DNA of 64,000 nt from an uncultured Lentisphaeria bacterium (GCA_905197955.1 CAJKAR010000018.1:24974-88973), one strand, 5' to 3'; counted from the stretch's first letter, positions 35,411 to 43,774 are shown. A program made the numbers and translations. The notes: a model not told the origin generated them from the letters alone.

Positions 35411-36994
35411 ATGAGTGTCCAATTCAAAGCGGATTTCGATCCGACAGCAGGAACGGTCCTTCCGGTTCCCTATCTGGAATCGAAGACAGACGAAGTAAAG
35501 CTCGAACGCGGGCGCCAGCTTTTCGTGGACGATTACCTGATCGAATGGAACACGTTCCGCCGTATCTGGCATCCGGCGGAAGAGTATGCATACAATCCCG
35601 TACTGGAACCGGAAACGGAAATCGAACTCGATCACGGCGAAGCGCCAATGGCGGCTCCGTTCAACGACGGACTCTGGTACGATCCACAGGACAGGCTCTA
35701 TAAACTATATTATCACGCGGGCTGGTTTCACGGAACGGCGCTGGCGATCAGCAGAGACGGGATTCATTGGGAACGTCCGGATCTGGGGATCGTCGGACAC
35801 ACGAATCTCGTCATTCCGCCGCGTCCGGGCTATGAGCGCGACGGCTGTCTGGTCTGGCTCGATCAACACGCCGAAAAGAAAGAGGAACGCTGGAAAATGT
35901 TCCTTTTCTTCCGTCATCCGAATGGCGAGAACGGCGAACTCCGCACCTCCGCCGACGGCATCCACTGGAACTTCCGCGAATTCACCGGCGACTGCGGCGA
36001 CAATTCCAGTTTCTTCCATGATCCCTTCCGCAAACAGTGGATCTTCAGCGTCCGATGCGGCTTTCCATCAACGGAACGCGCCCGCGCCTGGCTTCCGCGC
36101 AGCGAATTCATCGCTCCCCCCTGGAAACAGAGACAGCCGGATATCCTGAACCCGGATTATCCCGATCCCGACATGATCCCCTGGGCAAGAGCCGATGAAC
36201 TCGATCCCTTCGAAGAAGAAACGCAGTTCCGGCCTCAGCTCTACGACCTGAACGCCGTTCCCTACGAAAGTCTGCTGCTCGGACTCTTCGCCATCTTCCA
36301 CGGACCGGAAAACAACAACTGTGAACTTCTGGCATGTCCGAAACGAATCGATCTGCATCCGGCCTTCAGTCGCGACGGCTATCACTGGTCGCGCCCGGAG
36401 GAACGAATCCCGCTCCTGCGCTGCACTCGGAAAAAAGGCGACTGGAACCGCGGATATCTCCATGCCGCCGGCGGAATCTGTCTCACTTTCCGCGACAAAC
36501 TCCGCTTCTATCACGCCGGATTCAGTGCGAAATCCAATCTCGGTCCCGGCGAAAAAGGCTCCTCCAGCCGCGGAGCCTACGCCATGTACGCGGGAGCTTC
36601 GACCGGATTCGCTGAACTCCGCCGTGACGGATTCGCCTCGCTTCATACCGATATGGAAGGCATCCTCATCACACGTCCGATGATCCCCAACGGACGTTTC
36701 CTCCGGATCAATGCCACGGCAGAAACCCTCCGAATCGAAGTGCTCGACCGGGAAAGCCGTCCCGTTCCCGGATACTCGATCGTGGAAACCGTTCCCTTCC
36801 GCGGCGACTCCACCTCCGCACAGATCCGCTGGAAAACCAGCGATACCCTCCCGGAAACCTCACCCATCCGCCTCCGATTCACCATGGAGAACGGCGACCT
36901 CTATTCCTTCTGGTTCACAGACGATCCCGATGGAAAAAGCGGAGGATATCTCGCCGCCGGAAGCGAAGATTACTCTTCCGACCGAGATCTTTGA
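35411..36994 (+). CDS. Five-bladed beta-propeller glycosidase-like protein
   Basis: 527 residues, no signal peptide. The opening GRQLFVDDYLIEWNTFRRIWHPAEEY and the blade motifs (APFNDGLWYDPQDRLYKLYYHAG, ALAISRDGIHWERPDL, ELRTSADGIHWNFREF, HPAFSRDGYHWSRPEER) belong to the GH32/43/68-like five-bladed superfamily. That group is common in Planctomycetota and Lentisphaerota and mostly uncharacterised. Residues ~420-520 form a C-terminal beta-sandwich. The SRDG.[HY]W blade ends may bind sugar. AAGGAG precedes the ATG; TATAAT at 35355-35360 is a likely -10. It is probably controlled by the divergent AraC gene. The specificity is unknown. Confidence 0.72.
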   Translation: MSVQFKADFDPTAGTVLPVPYLESKTDEVKLERGRQLFVDDYLIEWNTFRRIWHPAEEYAYNPVLEPETEIELDHGEAPMAAPFNDGLWYDPQDRLYKLYYHAGWFHGTALAISRDGIHWERPDLGIVGHTNLVIPPRPGYERDGCLVWLDQHAEKKEERWKMFLFFRHPNGENGELRTSADGIHWNFREFTGDCGDNSSFFHDPFRKQWIFSVRCGFPSTERARAWLPRSEFIAPPWKQRQPDILNPDYPDPDMIPWARADELDPFEEETQFRPQLYDLNAVPYESLLLGLFAIFHGPENNNCELLACPKRIDLHPAFSRDGYHWSRPEERIPLLRCTRKKGDWNRGYLHAAGGICLTFRDKLRFYHAGFSAKSNLGPGEKGSSSRGAYAMYAGASTGFAELRRDGFASLHTDMEGILITRPMIPNGRFLRINATAETLRIEVLDRESRPVPGYSIVETVPFRGDSTSAQIRWKTSDTLPETSPIRLRFTMENGDLYSFWFTDDPDGKSGGYLAAGSEDYSSDRDL

Positions 36995-37097
36995 TCCTCC
37001 GGCCGGGAAGCGCCATTTTCCCGACTCCCGGCAAAGCCTTCCTTCGATTCCGGAGGAAGGTTTTTCCGGAAATCACACTCTTTTCCCGAAGCAGGAT

Positions 37098-37126
37098 TTG
37101 ACAAATCCGGAACGAAAGCCCATTAT
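37098..37126 (+). promoter_or_regulatory. Promoter of the beta-helix gene
   Basis: TTGACA (37098-37103), 17-base spacer, CATTAT (37121-37126), giving a leader of about 115 bases that contains the 14-bp tandem repeat. Confidence 0.65.
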
Positions 37127-37160
37127 TCATTATTACGCAGGAGATGGATCGCCTATGCTA

Positions 37161-37210
37161 CTGGCGGCTCCTGTCTGACGGCTCCTGCCTGGCGGCTCCG
37201 ATCTGCCGGC
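37161..37210 (+). repeat. 14-bp imperfect tandem repeat in an mRNA leader
   Basis: CTGGCGGCTCCTGT, CTGACGGCTCCTGC, CTGGCGGCTCCGAT and a partial CTGCCGGC follow each other. They lie between the predicted promoter and start codon of the beta-helix gene, so copy number could influence expression. Confidence 0.75.
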
Positions 37211-37247
37211 ACAACGAAAATGAGATGAAAGGAAAGGAAAAGAAATC

Positions 37248-38660
37248 ATGAAATTCTCTTTGCTGATTGTGCTCTCTCTGCTCCTTGCGTCAACGCTCGC
37301 GGGCAAGGATGTCTATGTGGACAACGTGAAGGGCAGCGACCGTGCGGCGGGAACGGCATCCGCACCCGTCCGGACGATTCGCCGAGGCATGGAACTTCTC
37401 TCTTCCGGCGACACATTGCATCTGACTCCGAATGCTCAGCCTTATACGGAGTCCATCCATTTTTCAGGAAAGAACCGTCACCTTGCCGGCAAGCCGGGCG
37501 CCCCGACCATCGTGGATGGACATGGTGCCCGTTTCAGCGGACTCCGTCACCGGGTTGCGTCCGAATGGACAAGAAGTGCGAGCGATATCTACACTCTCCA
37601 GCTCAACAATAACGCATGGGTTATGGATCAGCAGGGCTACTGGTCCGGCTTCCCGATCGTCTTTGCGGACGGCAAACCGCTTCCCTGGAAAAAATCGAAA
37701 GCGGAACTTCTCCCGAACTCCTACGTTCTCACCAAGGTGTTCGGAGCCAAAAAGACGGCGGAACACAATCAGCTCCACGTCCGCCTGGAACCCGGAAAGA
37801 CTCCCGCCGATGTAAAACTCGAAACACCCGCCGGAGATTACGCGGTCTGCGTGGAGGGCGTGGATCACGTGACAATCCGGAATATCCGGGCGGAATACTA
37901 TCCCGGCGACGGATTCGATTCCGCCTGGCGGAAAGTCGTCTTCGAACACGTGGAAGGTTCCCGGAATATGGATCAGGGAATCAGCGCACACGCATCGGAA
38001 ATCGTTGTGAAACATTCCCGCTTCCATGGCAACGCAGGCGGCGGAGTCGTGGATGTCGGAATGCCTTCGGGCGGAAAGACACACCGCTCGAAGGTCCGCT
38101 ACATCGACTGCATCATGGAAGACGATGTCTTCCGCAACGATGTGCAGTTCTATCATACCGACGCACTCCTCGAAAACTGTATCATCCGCGTGCGCCGCGG
38201 AAACGCCATCACCGCGGAAAAAGAATCGAACGTCGTCCTGAAAAACTGTATTCTGTTCAATCTCGCAAAATCGGGAACAAATACGGCCGTTCTCGTCTCC
38301 GGTACCGCATCGGTTTCCATGGAACGTTGTACCGCTATCGGATTCGGAACCGTGTTCGCCATTCATGAAAAAGGCCGCATCCACAGTCGGAACAATCTGT
38401 TTCTGAACTGCAATACGATCGTCTCCTCGTTCGGAGTAGGAAACTACACCGGGCAGGCGAACCTCCAGACCTCCCAGCACTACTTTTTCCACCCGCTGCA
38501 TTACCGGACTCTCGATGAGTTCCGAAAAGCCAAAAAGCAGGATCAGACTTCCAGATACGATCCTTCCGCCACACTCAAACCTTTCCCGGATGCGGGAGCC
38601 GATGCAGAGATGATGGAAAAAATAAAAACGTGTCACAGCAGTCTCCGCAGCGGAAAATGA
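37248..38660 (+). CDS. Secreted right-handed beta-helix protein
   Basis: 470 residues with a Sec signal (FSLLIVLSLLLASTLA). The start of the mature part (KDVYVDNVKGSDRAAGTASAPVRTIRRGMELLSSGDTL) is the common opening of parallel beta-helix lyases and glycosidases. Coils run from about 190 to 400 (VTIRNIRAEYYPGDGFDS, IVVKHSRFHGNAGGG, LENCIIRVRRGNAITAE, VVLKNCILFN). No Arg/Lys catalytic set of a known lyase family is evident. Polysaccharide lyase, GH or pure binding are all possible. GGAAAGGAAAAG precedes the ATG. It stands alone, with its own promoter, just upstream of the LacI module. Confidence 0.8.
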   Translation: MKFSLLIVLSLLLASTLAGKDVYVDNVKGSDRAAGTASAPVRTIRRGMELLSSGDTLHLTPNAQPYTESIHFSGKNRHLAGKPGAPTIVDGHGARFSGLRHRVASEWTRSASDIYTLQLNNNAWVMDQQGYWSGFPIVFADGKPLPWKKSKAELLPNSYVLTKVFGAKKTAEHNQLHVRLEPGKTPADVKLETPAGDYAVCVEGVDHVTIRNIRAEYYPGDGFDSAWRKVVFEHVEGSRNMDQGISAHASEIVVKHSRFHGNAGGGVVDVGMPSGGKTHRSKVRYIDCIMEDDVFRNDVQFYHTDALLENCIIRVRRGNAITAEKESNVVLKNCILFNLAKSGTNTAVLVSGTASVSMERCTAIGFGTVFAIHEKGRIHSRNNLFLNCNTIVSSFGVGNYTGQANLQTSQHYFFHPLHYRTLDEFRKAKKQDQTSRYDPSATLKPFPDAGADAEMMEKIKTCHSSLRSGK

Positions 38661-38788
38661 ATAGACTTATCGCCTCCCGTCCCTGCATGACTCTTCCGAA
38701 TCCGCTGAAGCGTATCATTCCAAGCGACTGGGTTTGATACTGCCGGAATGGAAACTGCTTTTTTCTCTGTTTTTTTCTGGACACCCTC

Positions 38789-38817
38789 TTGACATCTTCC
38801 GCGAAATGTAGTATAAT
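38789..38817 (+). promoter_or_regulatory. Consensus promoter of the LacI-pseudopilin-GH5 operon (module 3)
   Basis: TTGACA (38789-38794), 17-base spacer, TATAAT (38812-38817). The sequence CCCTCTTGACATCT around the -35 is identical to that at the 11799 promoter. Confidence 0.87.
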
Positions 38818-38824
38818 TATATCA

Positions 38825-38840
38825 TCTGAAACGTTTCAGA
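38825..38840 (+). promoter_or_regulatory. LacI-type operator
   Basis: TCTGAAACGTTTCAGA is a perfect 16-base palindrome with the central CG typical of LacI/GalR sites. It sits just after the -10 box and about 36 bases before the LacI-family start codon, an arrangement for autorepression. Confidence 0.85.
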
Positions 38841-38876
38841 AAAAAAAAAGAAAACAATCAAAAAGAGCGGAAAAGA

Positions 38877-39905
38877 ATGGTTTCGATCAAGGACATTGCC
38901 AGACATACGGGATACGGAGTATCGACCGTTTCGGCAGTGCTGAGCAACAAAGCGGGCAGTCTGGGAATCAAACAGGCGACCTGTGATAAAATTACCGCAG
39001 CCGCCGCCGAACTTGGTTATCGACGCAACAACATCGCTGCGCAGATGCAGTCCGGCCGCTCCAGAATGCTGGTGCAGTTTCTCCCCGATTTTCATGGAGA
39101 TTACCTCTCCCGAAGCGCACTGATGGCGAATATCGCCGCGCTCAAACTCGGCTACACAACCAGGGAGATCGTTTTCAGCCGGAACAGCGATTTCCGGAAA
39201 CTGGTGGATAATGCCATCGAACAGCGACCTGCCGCATTTTTCGCCTGGAACATTCAAGGGCCCAGACTGGAAATCCTTCTGCATGATTCCCGCAGATACA
39301 AGATTCCTCTTGCTCTGCTGGACATTGATGTCGAAGAAGCGGATCTCTGCGTGATCACGGATGACCTTTCCGGAATCCGTCAGGCAGTCGATCACCTTTA
39401 TGAACTGGGGCATCGCCGCATCGTGCACGCGACAGATACTTTTAAGGCACAATATGCGAAAAACCGTTTCAACGCCTATGCACAGTGTCTGAAGGAAAAA
39501 GGTCTCGTTCTGGACAAATCGCTCTGCTACCACGACTACATGACATCCAATCCGGAAAAGCTGATCGAATATGTGAAAATGCTGACATCTCTGCGGGAAC
39601 CGCCAACCGCCGTCACCTGCGGATCCGACTATATGGCATTCAAGCTGATGATGCTTTTTCCGCGTTTTGGATTCCGGGTTCCGGAGGATATCTCTCTGAT
39701 CGGATTCGGCGGACTGCCGCTTGCCGAAGTCGCGGTTCCAATGCTGACGACAATCGACCAGTCGCTGGATCGGCTCGGTGCAAATGCCGTCGAGACCATG
39801 ATCCGGCTTCTGAACCGAAAATCCGTTCCCGCACGCATCCTCCAGCCCACCACCTTGAACATTGCTCAAACAACAACTATACCAAAGACAGGAGTGCAAG
39901 TATGA
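38877..39905 (+). CDS. LacI-family regulator (module 3)
   Basis: 342 residues. The N-terminal HTH reads VSIKDIARHTGYGVSTVSAVLSNK, with the hinge helix region RRNNIAAQMQSGRS at ~50-63. The effector domain has the LacI fold (MLVQFLPDFHGDYLSRS, LLDIDVEEADLCVITDDLSGIRQAVDHLYELGHRRIVHAT, AVTCGSDYMAFKLMMLFPRFGFRVPEDISLIGFG). It should repress its own operon at the palindrome 38825-38840 and release it on binding a sugar. Its stop overlaps the pseudopilin start by ATGA, as in modules 1 and 2, although its DNA-binding domain is from another family. Confidence 0.93.
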   Translation: MVSIKDIARHTGYGVSTVSAVLSNKAGSLGIKQATCDKITAAAAELGYRRNNIAAQMQSGRSRMLVQFLPDFHGDYLSRSALMANIAALKLGYTTREIVFSRNSDFRKLVDNAIEQRPAAFFAWNIQGPRLEILLHDSRRYKIPLALLDIDVEEADLCVITDDLSGIRQAVDHLYELGHRRIVHATDTFKAQYAKNRFNAYAQCLKEKGLVLDKSLCYHDYMTSNPEKLIEYVKMLTSLREPPTAVTCGSDYMAFKLMMLFPRFGFRVPEDISLIGFGGLPLAEVAVPMLTTIDQSLDRLGANAVETMIRLLNRKSVPARILQPTTLNIAQTTTIPKTGVQV

Positions 39906-40633
39906 CAGCTGAATACCCGGTCCATCTCAGAAAAGAAAGGATGATTTTCACACTCATTGAACTGCTTGTTGTAATTGCAATTATAGCAATTCTGGCAGCA
40001 ATTCTGCTGCCGGCCTTGAATTCCGCAAAGCTGAAAGCCCGTCAGATCGAATGTGTGAACCATCTCCGCATGTTCGGTCAGGCAGGCAATACCTATGCCG
40101 CCGATTACAACGATTTCTGGTTTCCCAGAGATGCAAAAGTTCCGGACAAAACAAATCCGACCACCTTCATCAACAATCTGACCATCCGGGCGAAATATCT
40201 GAATATCGACATCCGGAAATACAGTGTCGAAGGCTGGATTCCCCGTAACCTCCTCTGTCCCGTTTCCTCCGCCATGCAGAAAAATTATTCCTACGGCAGC
40301 TATTTTTCCAACTCCTACGGCATCACTTACAATGGCACGGAAAATGAGAATCCAGCTGGCTCCGGGTTCCGGGGATTCAAACTGACTCAGATCAAACGTC
40401 ATTCGGCCGCCATGGCAATGGCGGATGCGCAGGACTACCTGATCTGGCAGACCAATTATTATGAGTATATCAAGAAACGGGAAAACGTTTCTCTCAATTC
40501 CGGAAACGGAATGCTGGCATACCGGCATTTCGAGGGATTCAACGGAGTTTTCTTCGATGCGCATGTGGAAAATCTCCGTTACGGAGCATTTGTGGAACGG
40601 AAAAGTGCTCTGATGTATCCTCTGAATCCATAA
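39902..40633 (+). CDS. Type IV pilin-like pseudopilin (module 3)
   Basis: 243 residues. A longer leader (MTAEYPVHLRKERMI) precedes FTLIELLVVIAIIAILAAIL. Ile again precedes the cleavage point and Glu is at mature position 5. The Cys motif is ECVNHLRMFG. The end has RHFEGFNGVFFDAHVE, an H-X9-D variant with Ala for Gly. AGGAG before ATG 39902 and the overlap with the regulator's stop decide the start; an internal ATG at 39941 would leave only two residues of leader. The GH5-like gene follows after 27 bases. Confidence 0.87.
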   Translation: MTAEYPVHLRKERMIFTLIELLVVIAIIAILAAILLPALNSAKLKARQIECVNHLRMFGQAGNTYAADYNDFWFPRDAKVPDKTNPTTFINNLTIRAKYLNIDIRKYSVEGWIPRNLLCPVSSAMQKNYSYGSYFSNSYGITYNGTENENPAGSGFRGFKLTQIKRHSAAMAMADAQDYLIWQTNYYEYIKKRENVSLNSGNGMLAYRHFEGFNGVFFDAHVENLRYGAFVERKSALMYPLNP

Positions 40634-40660
40634 ACAAAAAACATGAAAGGAAAAATTCAC

Positions 40661-42877
40661 ATGAAACTGCGTTTTCTTCTTCTGCCGCTGCTCTGCGGTC
40701 TGATACAGAGTCATGCGGCACCGGAGAAAGAGGTGGCGTTTCCCGCGGGAAGTGTTCTCTTCTCTGAAAACTTCGACGGACTGAAACACTGGAGTCCCGA
40801 CCCCTTTGCCTCCACGGCGGAAAATACACTGACCATTCGTGCAGGAAGCAGCGGAACTTCACGCTCGGGCAACGAAATTCTGGCGCAGGATGTCTTCGGC
40901 GATCAGACCCGGGCAACGACCAACAATTATACGATCACCCGGGGCATCAACGCCTTTCTGAGTCGGGCAAAAGGATATGGAGCGGAACTTCTGTTCGAAG
41001 CGAAAGCGGAAGGCGTTCCCCGTCCGGCGGTCCCGTGGGAAGGTATCCGAATTGCGCTCAATTACGCAACGGAAGTCGATCACTATGCTGATTCCTACAA
41101 CGGTCTTTCCGGCTCGTTCCCGTGGAAGCAGTTCCGGCTGAAAATCCGGATTCCCGCCGATCTGCGCGATGCCTCCCTGACACTCGGAATTCTGGGAAAA
41201 CAGGGAAGTGTCTCATTCCGGAATGTCAAAATCGTTGTAACAGGTCCCCCTCTCGCCGCACTGGCCAGGGACAATGCGCCTCCACCGTACAAAGGGCATG
41301 ATCTCAAGGCCCTGCGCGGGTTCAATACCTGTGACAACATTCTCCCGAACGGCAGAATCGGACAGACAGTGAAAGAGTGGAATGTCAATCTTCTGAAACT
41401 GCATCTTCATCTCCGGGATCTTCCGTTCAACCTCTCCGATTCCGAACTGGACAAGCAGCTGGAAAAGACCTTCCGGAAATGGGATAAAGCACTCGCAGAA
41501 GCCGATCAGTGCGGAACATATCTGATCTTCCAGGCGTTTGCTCCGTGGAGAGAGAACAATGACTGGGCTCATTCCGATCTCTTCTACACTCGTCCCGGCT
41601 ATGCGGAATATTTCGTCAAGATCTGGCAGAAAATCGCCAGACGCTATCAGGGGAATCGCAGAATTTATGCGTTCGAACTGCTTAACGAAAGCTGTTTCCG
41701 GGTCGAAAAACAGCCGGGGTTCCCGGACTATGAAGAGCTGATGGAACGTGCCGCACAGGCCATCAATGCGATTGATCCGGAACGGACTATTCTGGTTCAG
41801 CCGGAAGAATGGTTCGGACAGCGGGCATTTCAATCGCTGCGTCCGATCCGGGCAAAAAATGTCGTTTACGCCGTGCACTTCTACTCGCCGTTTTCCTATA
41901 CGCATCAGAGAATCGGTTCCGGAAGAGCGCAAAGTGTCACATATCCGGGGAAGTGCGAAGGCAATTACTGGGACAAAGCCATGCTGCGCAAAGCCCTTCA
42001 GCCGGCGCGGGATTTTCAGCGGGCATACAACGTTCACATACTGGTCTCTGAATTCAGTGCAATCGCATCCGCACCGAACCGGGAGAAATATCTGAACGAT
42101 CTTCTGGAGATCTTCGATGAATACGGATGGGACTGGACCTTCCACGCCTATATGGAATTTTACGGCTGGGGACCGGATTACATCACCGCACCCGATTACG
42201 AACAGAAATACTGGGACAAGGCAAAATCCTGGATCCGCAAACCCGATAATCCGACAGCAGCAGTCCTGAAACGATTCCTCCGGAACAACGAACTCCGCAA
42301 AAAAAAGTTTGACCGGAAAGCATTCGATCGCGAATTTCCTCCCTCTGCCAAAGCGACCCATTCCGGAGCGATCTATGTAACAGCCGACGCAGGCAATCAC
42401 CTGCGTCCCGTTCCCATGCGCGAACTTCCCGGCTCCTGTTCCAACCCGAACTGGGACAAGAAATCCATCTGGGCCAACACGCCGCAGCTTCCGGACGGAA
42501 AATGGGTTCCCTTCACCTTCGCCTTTCTCCCCGAAAAGGACGGAGAGATCACCCTGACCTTTATCGTCAACGACTGCGTGAACCGCTCGGATAAAACCCC
42601 CAATCTCTGTACACTGGCATGGGATGATCTCACGCTCGAAGGCGCCCGGCTCATCAACGGAGATTTCGAACTCCGCGATGCAAAGGGCAAATACACCACA
42701 TGGCCCTGGTTCGGCGGCAGCGCCTTTCAGCACGACAACATTCCACCGCACGGCGGAAAACGGATGCTGATCCTGAAAGGAAAACAGCAGGCGGCACAAC
42801 GGAAGATCAAAGTGAAAGGCGGACAGCCGATCACCTTCCGCGGATCGCTCCGCGTGATCGACTGCTCTAAGAAATAA
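40661..42877 (+). CDS. Secreted GH5-like glycoside hydrolase with flanking beta domains (module 3)
   Basis: 738 residues. The signal peptide (RFLLLPLLCGLIQSHAA) is followed by a carbohydrate-binding-type beta-sandwich (LFSENFDGLKHW at ~33, up to ~195). The TIM-barrel part has acid/base FELLNESCF (Asn342, Glu343) and nucleophile ILVSEFSAI (Glu464), with AVHFYSPFSYTHQ at 404-416. A C-terminal sandwich (~560-738) resembles CBM modules (LAWDDLTLEGARLINGDFEL). AAAGGA precedes ATG 40661; the frame's ATG 40643 has none. It is paralogous to the 25272 enzyme but longer. Clan GH-A is firm, and the polysaccharide is unknown. Confidence 0.85.
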   Translation: MKLRFLLLPLLCGLIQSHAAPEKEVAFPAGSVLFSENFDGLKHWSPDPFASTAENTLTIRAGSSGTSRSGNEILAQDVFGDQTRATTNNYTITRGINAFLSRAKGYGAELLFEAKAEGVPRPAVPWEGIRIALNYATEVDHYADSYNGLSGSFPWKQFRLKIRIPADLRDASLTLGILGKQGSVSFRNVKIVVTGPPLAALARDNAPPPYKGHDLKALRGFNTCDNILPNGRIGQTVKEWNVNLLKLHLHLRDLPFNLSDSELDKQLEKTFRKWDKALAEADQCGTYLIFQAFAPWRENNDWAHSDLFYTRPGYAEYFVKIWQKIARRYQGNRRIYAFELLNESCFRVEKQPGFPDYEELMERAAQAINAIDPERTILVQPEEWFGQRAFQSLRPIRAKNVVYAVHFYSPFSYTHQRIGSGRAQSVTYPGKCEGNYWDKAMLRKALQPARDFQRAYNVHILVSEFSAIASAPNREKYLNDLLEIFDEYGWDWTFHAYMEFYGWGPDYITAPDYEQKYWDKAKSWIRKPDNPTAAVLKRFLRNNELRKKKFDRKAFDREFPPSAKATHSGAIYVTADAGNHLRPVPMRELPGSCSNPNWDKKSIWANTPQLPDGKWVPFTFAFLPEKDGEITLTFIVNDCVNRSDKTPNLCTLAWDDLTLEGARLINGDFELRDAKGKYTTWPWFGGSAFQHDNIPPHGGKRMLILKGKQQAAQRKIKVKGGQPITFRGSLRVIDCSKK

Positions 42878-42895
42878 AGATTTTTCCCCCGTTCT

Positions 42896-42923
42896 CACCG
42901 CTTCTTCCATCAATGAAGCGGTG
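42896..42923. terminator. Hairpin between convergent genes, no T tract
   Basis: CACCGCTTC/GAAGCGGTG, a 9-bp perfect stem, is extended by CCCCG/CGGCGGG pairing on the outside. It lies between the GH5-like gene and the esterase. Confidence 0.55.
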
Positions 42924-42949
42924 ACCGGCGGGAGCTCTTGAAATCAGAA

Positions 42950-43711
42950 TCAATTTAGAGTACGGAGAAAGGATTCGATCCGCTCTTCAATATCGCGATG
43001 CAGTTTGTGAGGATCGCTCCGGGGAATCCAGATGCAGTGTCCGTCGTTGCTGCGATTGTAATAATAGGTTTCGATCCGCGTTCCATTCTTCTCGACGGCG
43101 GAAACGAATACCTTGGCGGACTCAATCGGCACAACGGTATCATAAAGAGCATGTGTGCAGAGAATCGGCGGACTCTGTTTTGTCAGGAAATTCGCAGGCG
43201 TGATGGCATCCAGATCCGCCTCGGTAGGCGCATGCCCGAAGAGCTGTGTGTAACGGCCCGGAGCGATTTTCCAATCCGCCCTGGGATCGTCGATTCCGGA
43301 GATGGATACGATCCCGGAGACCCGTTCCGGCGGAAGACGGAGCCCGGTCATCAGCGCCAGATGCCCTCCGGCGGAGGCCCCGACCACAAAAACCCGTCTC
43401 CGGTCAAAACCGCAGAGTTCTGGCCGATCCGCATTCAGAAAGAAATCCGCGGCCTCCAGACAGTCATCCCCGCAGGCGGGCCACGGCGCAATGGTCGAAA
43501 GGCGGTAGTGAATGTTGTAAACGGCAAATCCCAGTCCGCAGAGGAATTCGGCGACCCCGGCAAAACTGTACTTTTCCATAGCGGACCAGCCGCCGCCATG
43601 AATCGTCAGAGCGGCAGGGGGCTGTGCCGAAAGGGAATCAGGCAGATACAAATCCCCCAGTCCGCGCTCCCCGTAGGCCGGCTGATAGACGAAATCTCTC
43701 ACAATCTTCAT
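42950..43711 (-). CDS. Alpha/beta-hydrolase esterase (acetyl-esterase/BD-FAE type)
   Basis: 253 residues, no signal peptide. The oxyanion motif HGGGW is at 38-42 and the nucleophile elbow GASAG has Ser113. The acid is Asp191 (HALYDTVVP) and the base His225 (NDGHCIW). The pattern matches hormone-sensitive-lipase-like acetyl or feruloyl esterases that deacylate sugars. ATG 43711 is chosen because GAGG lies six bases before it; upstream ATGs at 43720 and 43753 lack such a site and the latter overlaps a terminator. It lies downstream of the small secreted protein, separated by that terminator. Confidence 0.87.
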   Translation of the reverse strand: MKIVRDFVYQPAYGERGLGDLYLPDSLSAQPPAALTIHGGGWSAMEKYSFAGVAEFLCGLGFAVYNIHYRLSTIAPWPACGDDCLEAADFFLNADRPELCGFDRRRVFVVGASAGGHLALMTGLRLPPERVSGIVSISGIDDPRADWKIAPGRYTQLFGHAPTEADLDAITPANFLTKQSPPILCTHALYDTVVPIESAKVFVSAVEKNGTRIETYYYNRSNDGHCIWIPRSDPHKLHRDIEERIESFLRTLN

Positions 43712-43723
43712 TTTCAACCTCAT

Positions 43724-43751
43724 AAAAAAGGCCGTCCGGAAGTGGACAGCC
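43724..43751 (-). terminator. Terminator of the small secreted protein gene
   Basis: On the minus strand GGCTGTCC/GGACGGCC pair around a 6-base loop, followed by six T. It lies between the two minus-strand genes, so the esterase may depend on read-through or on its own start. Confidence 0.75.
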
Positions 43752-43774
43752 ATCTGTTATTTTCTGCGCAGAAA

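Noticed and set aside
38701..38780. Terminator for the beta-helix gene
   Set aside because: Short complementary segments (CATTCC/GGAATG, GTATCA/TGATAC) exist near T-rich sequence, but they compete with each other and the stems are weak.
12976..40633. Complete type IV pilus or type II secretion cluster
   Set aside because: Only single pilin-like subunits are present; no ATPase, platform protein, secretin or prepilin peptidase lies in the window.
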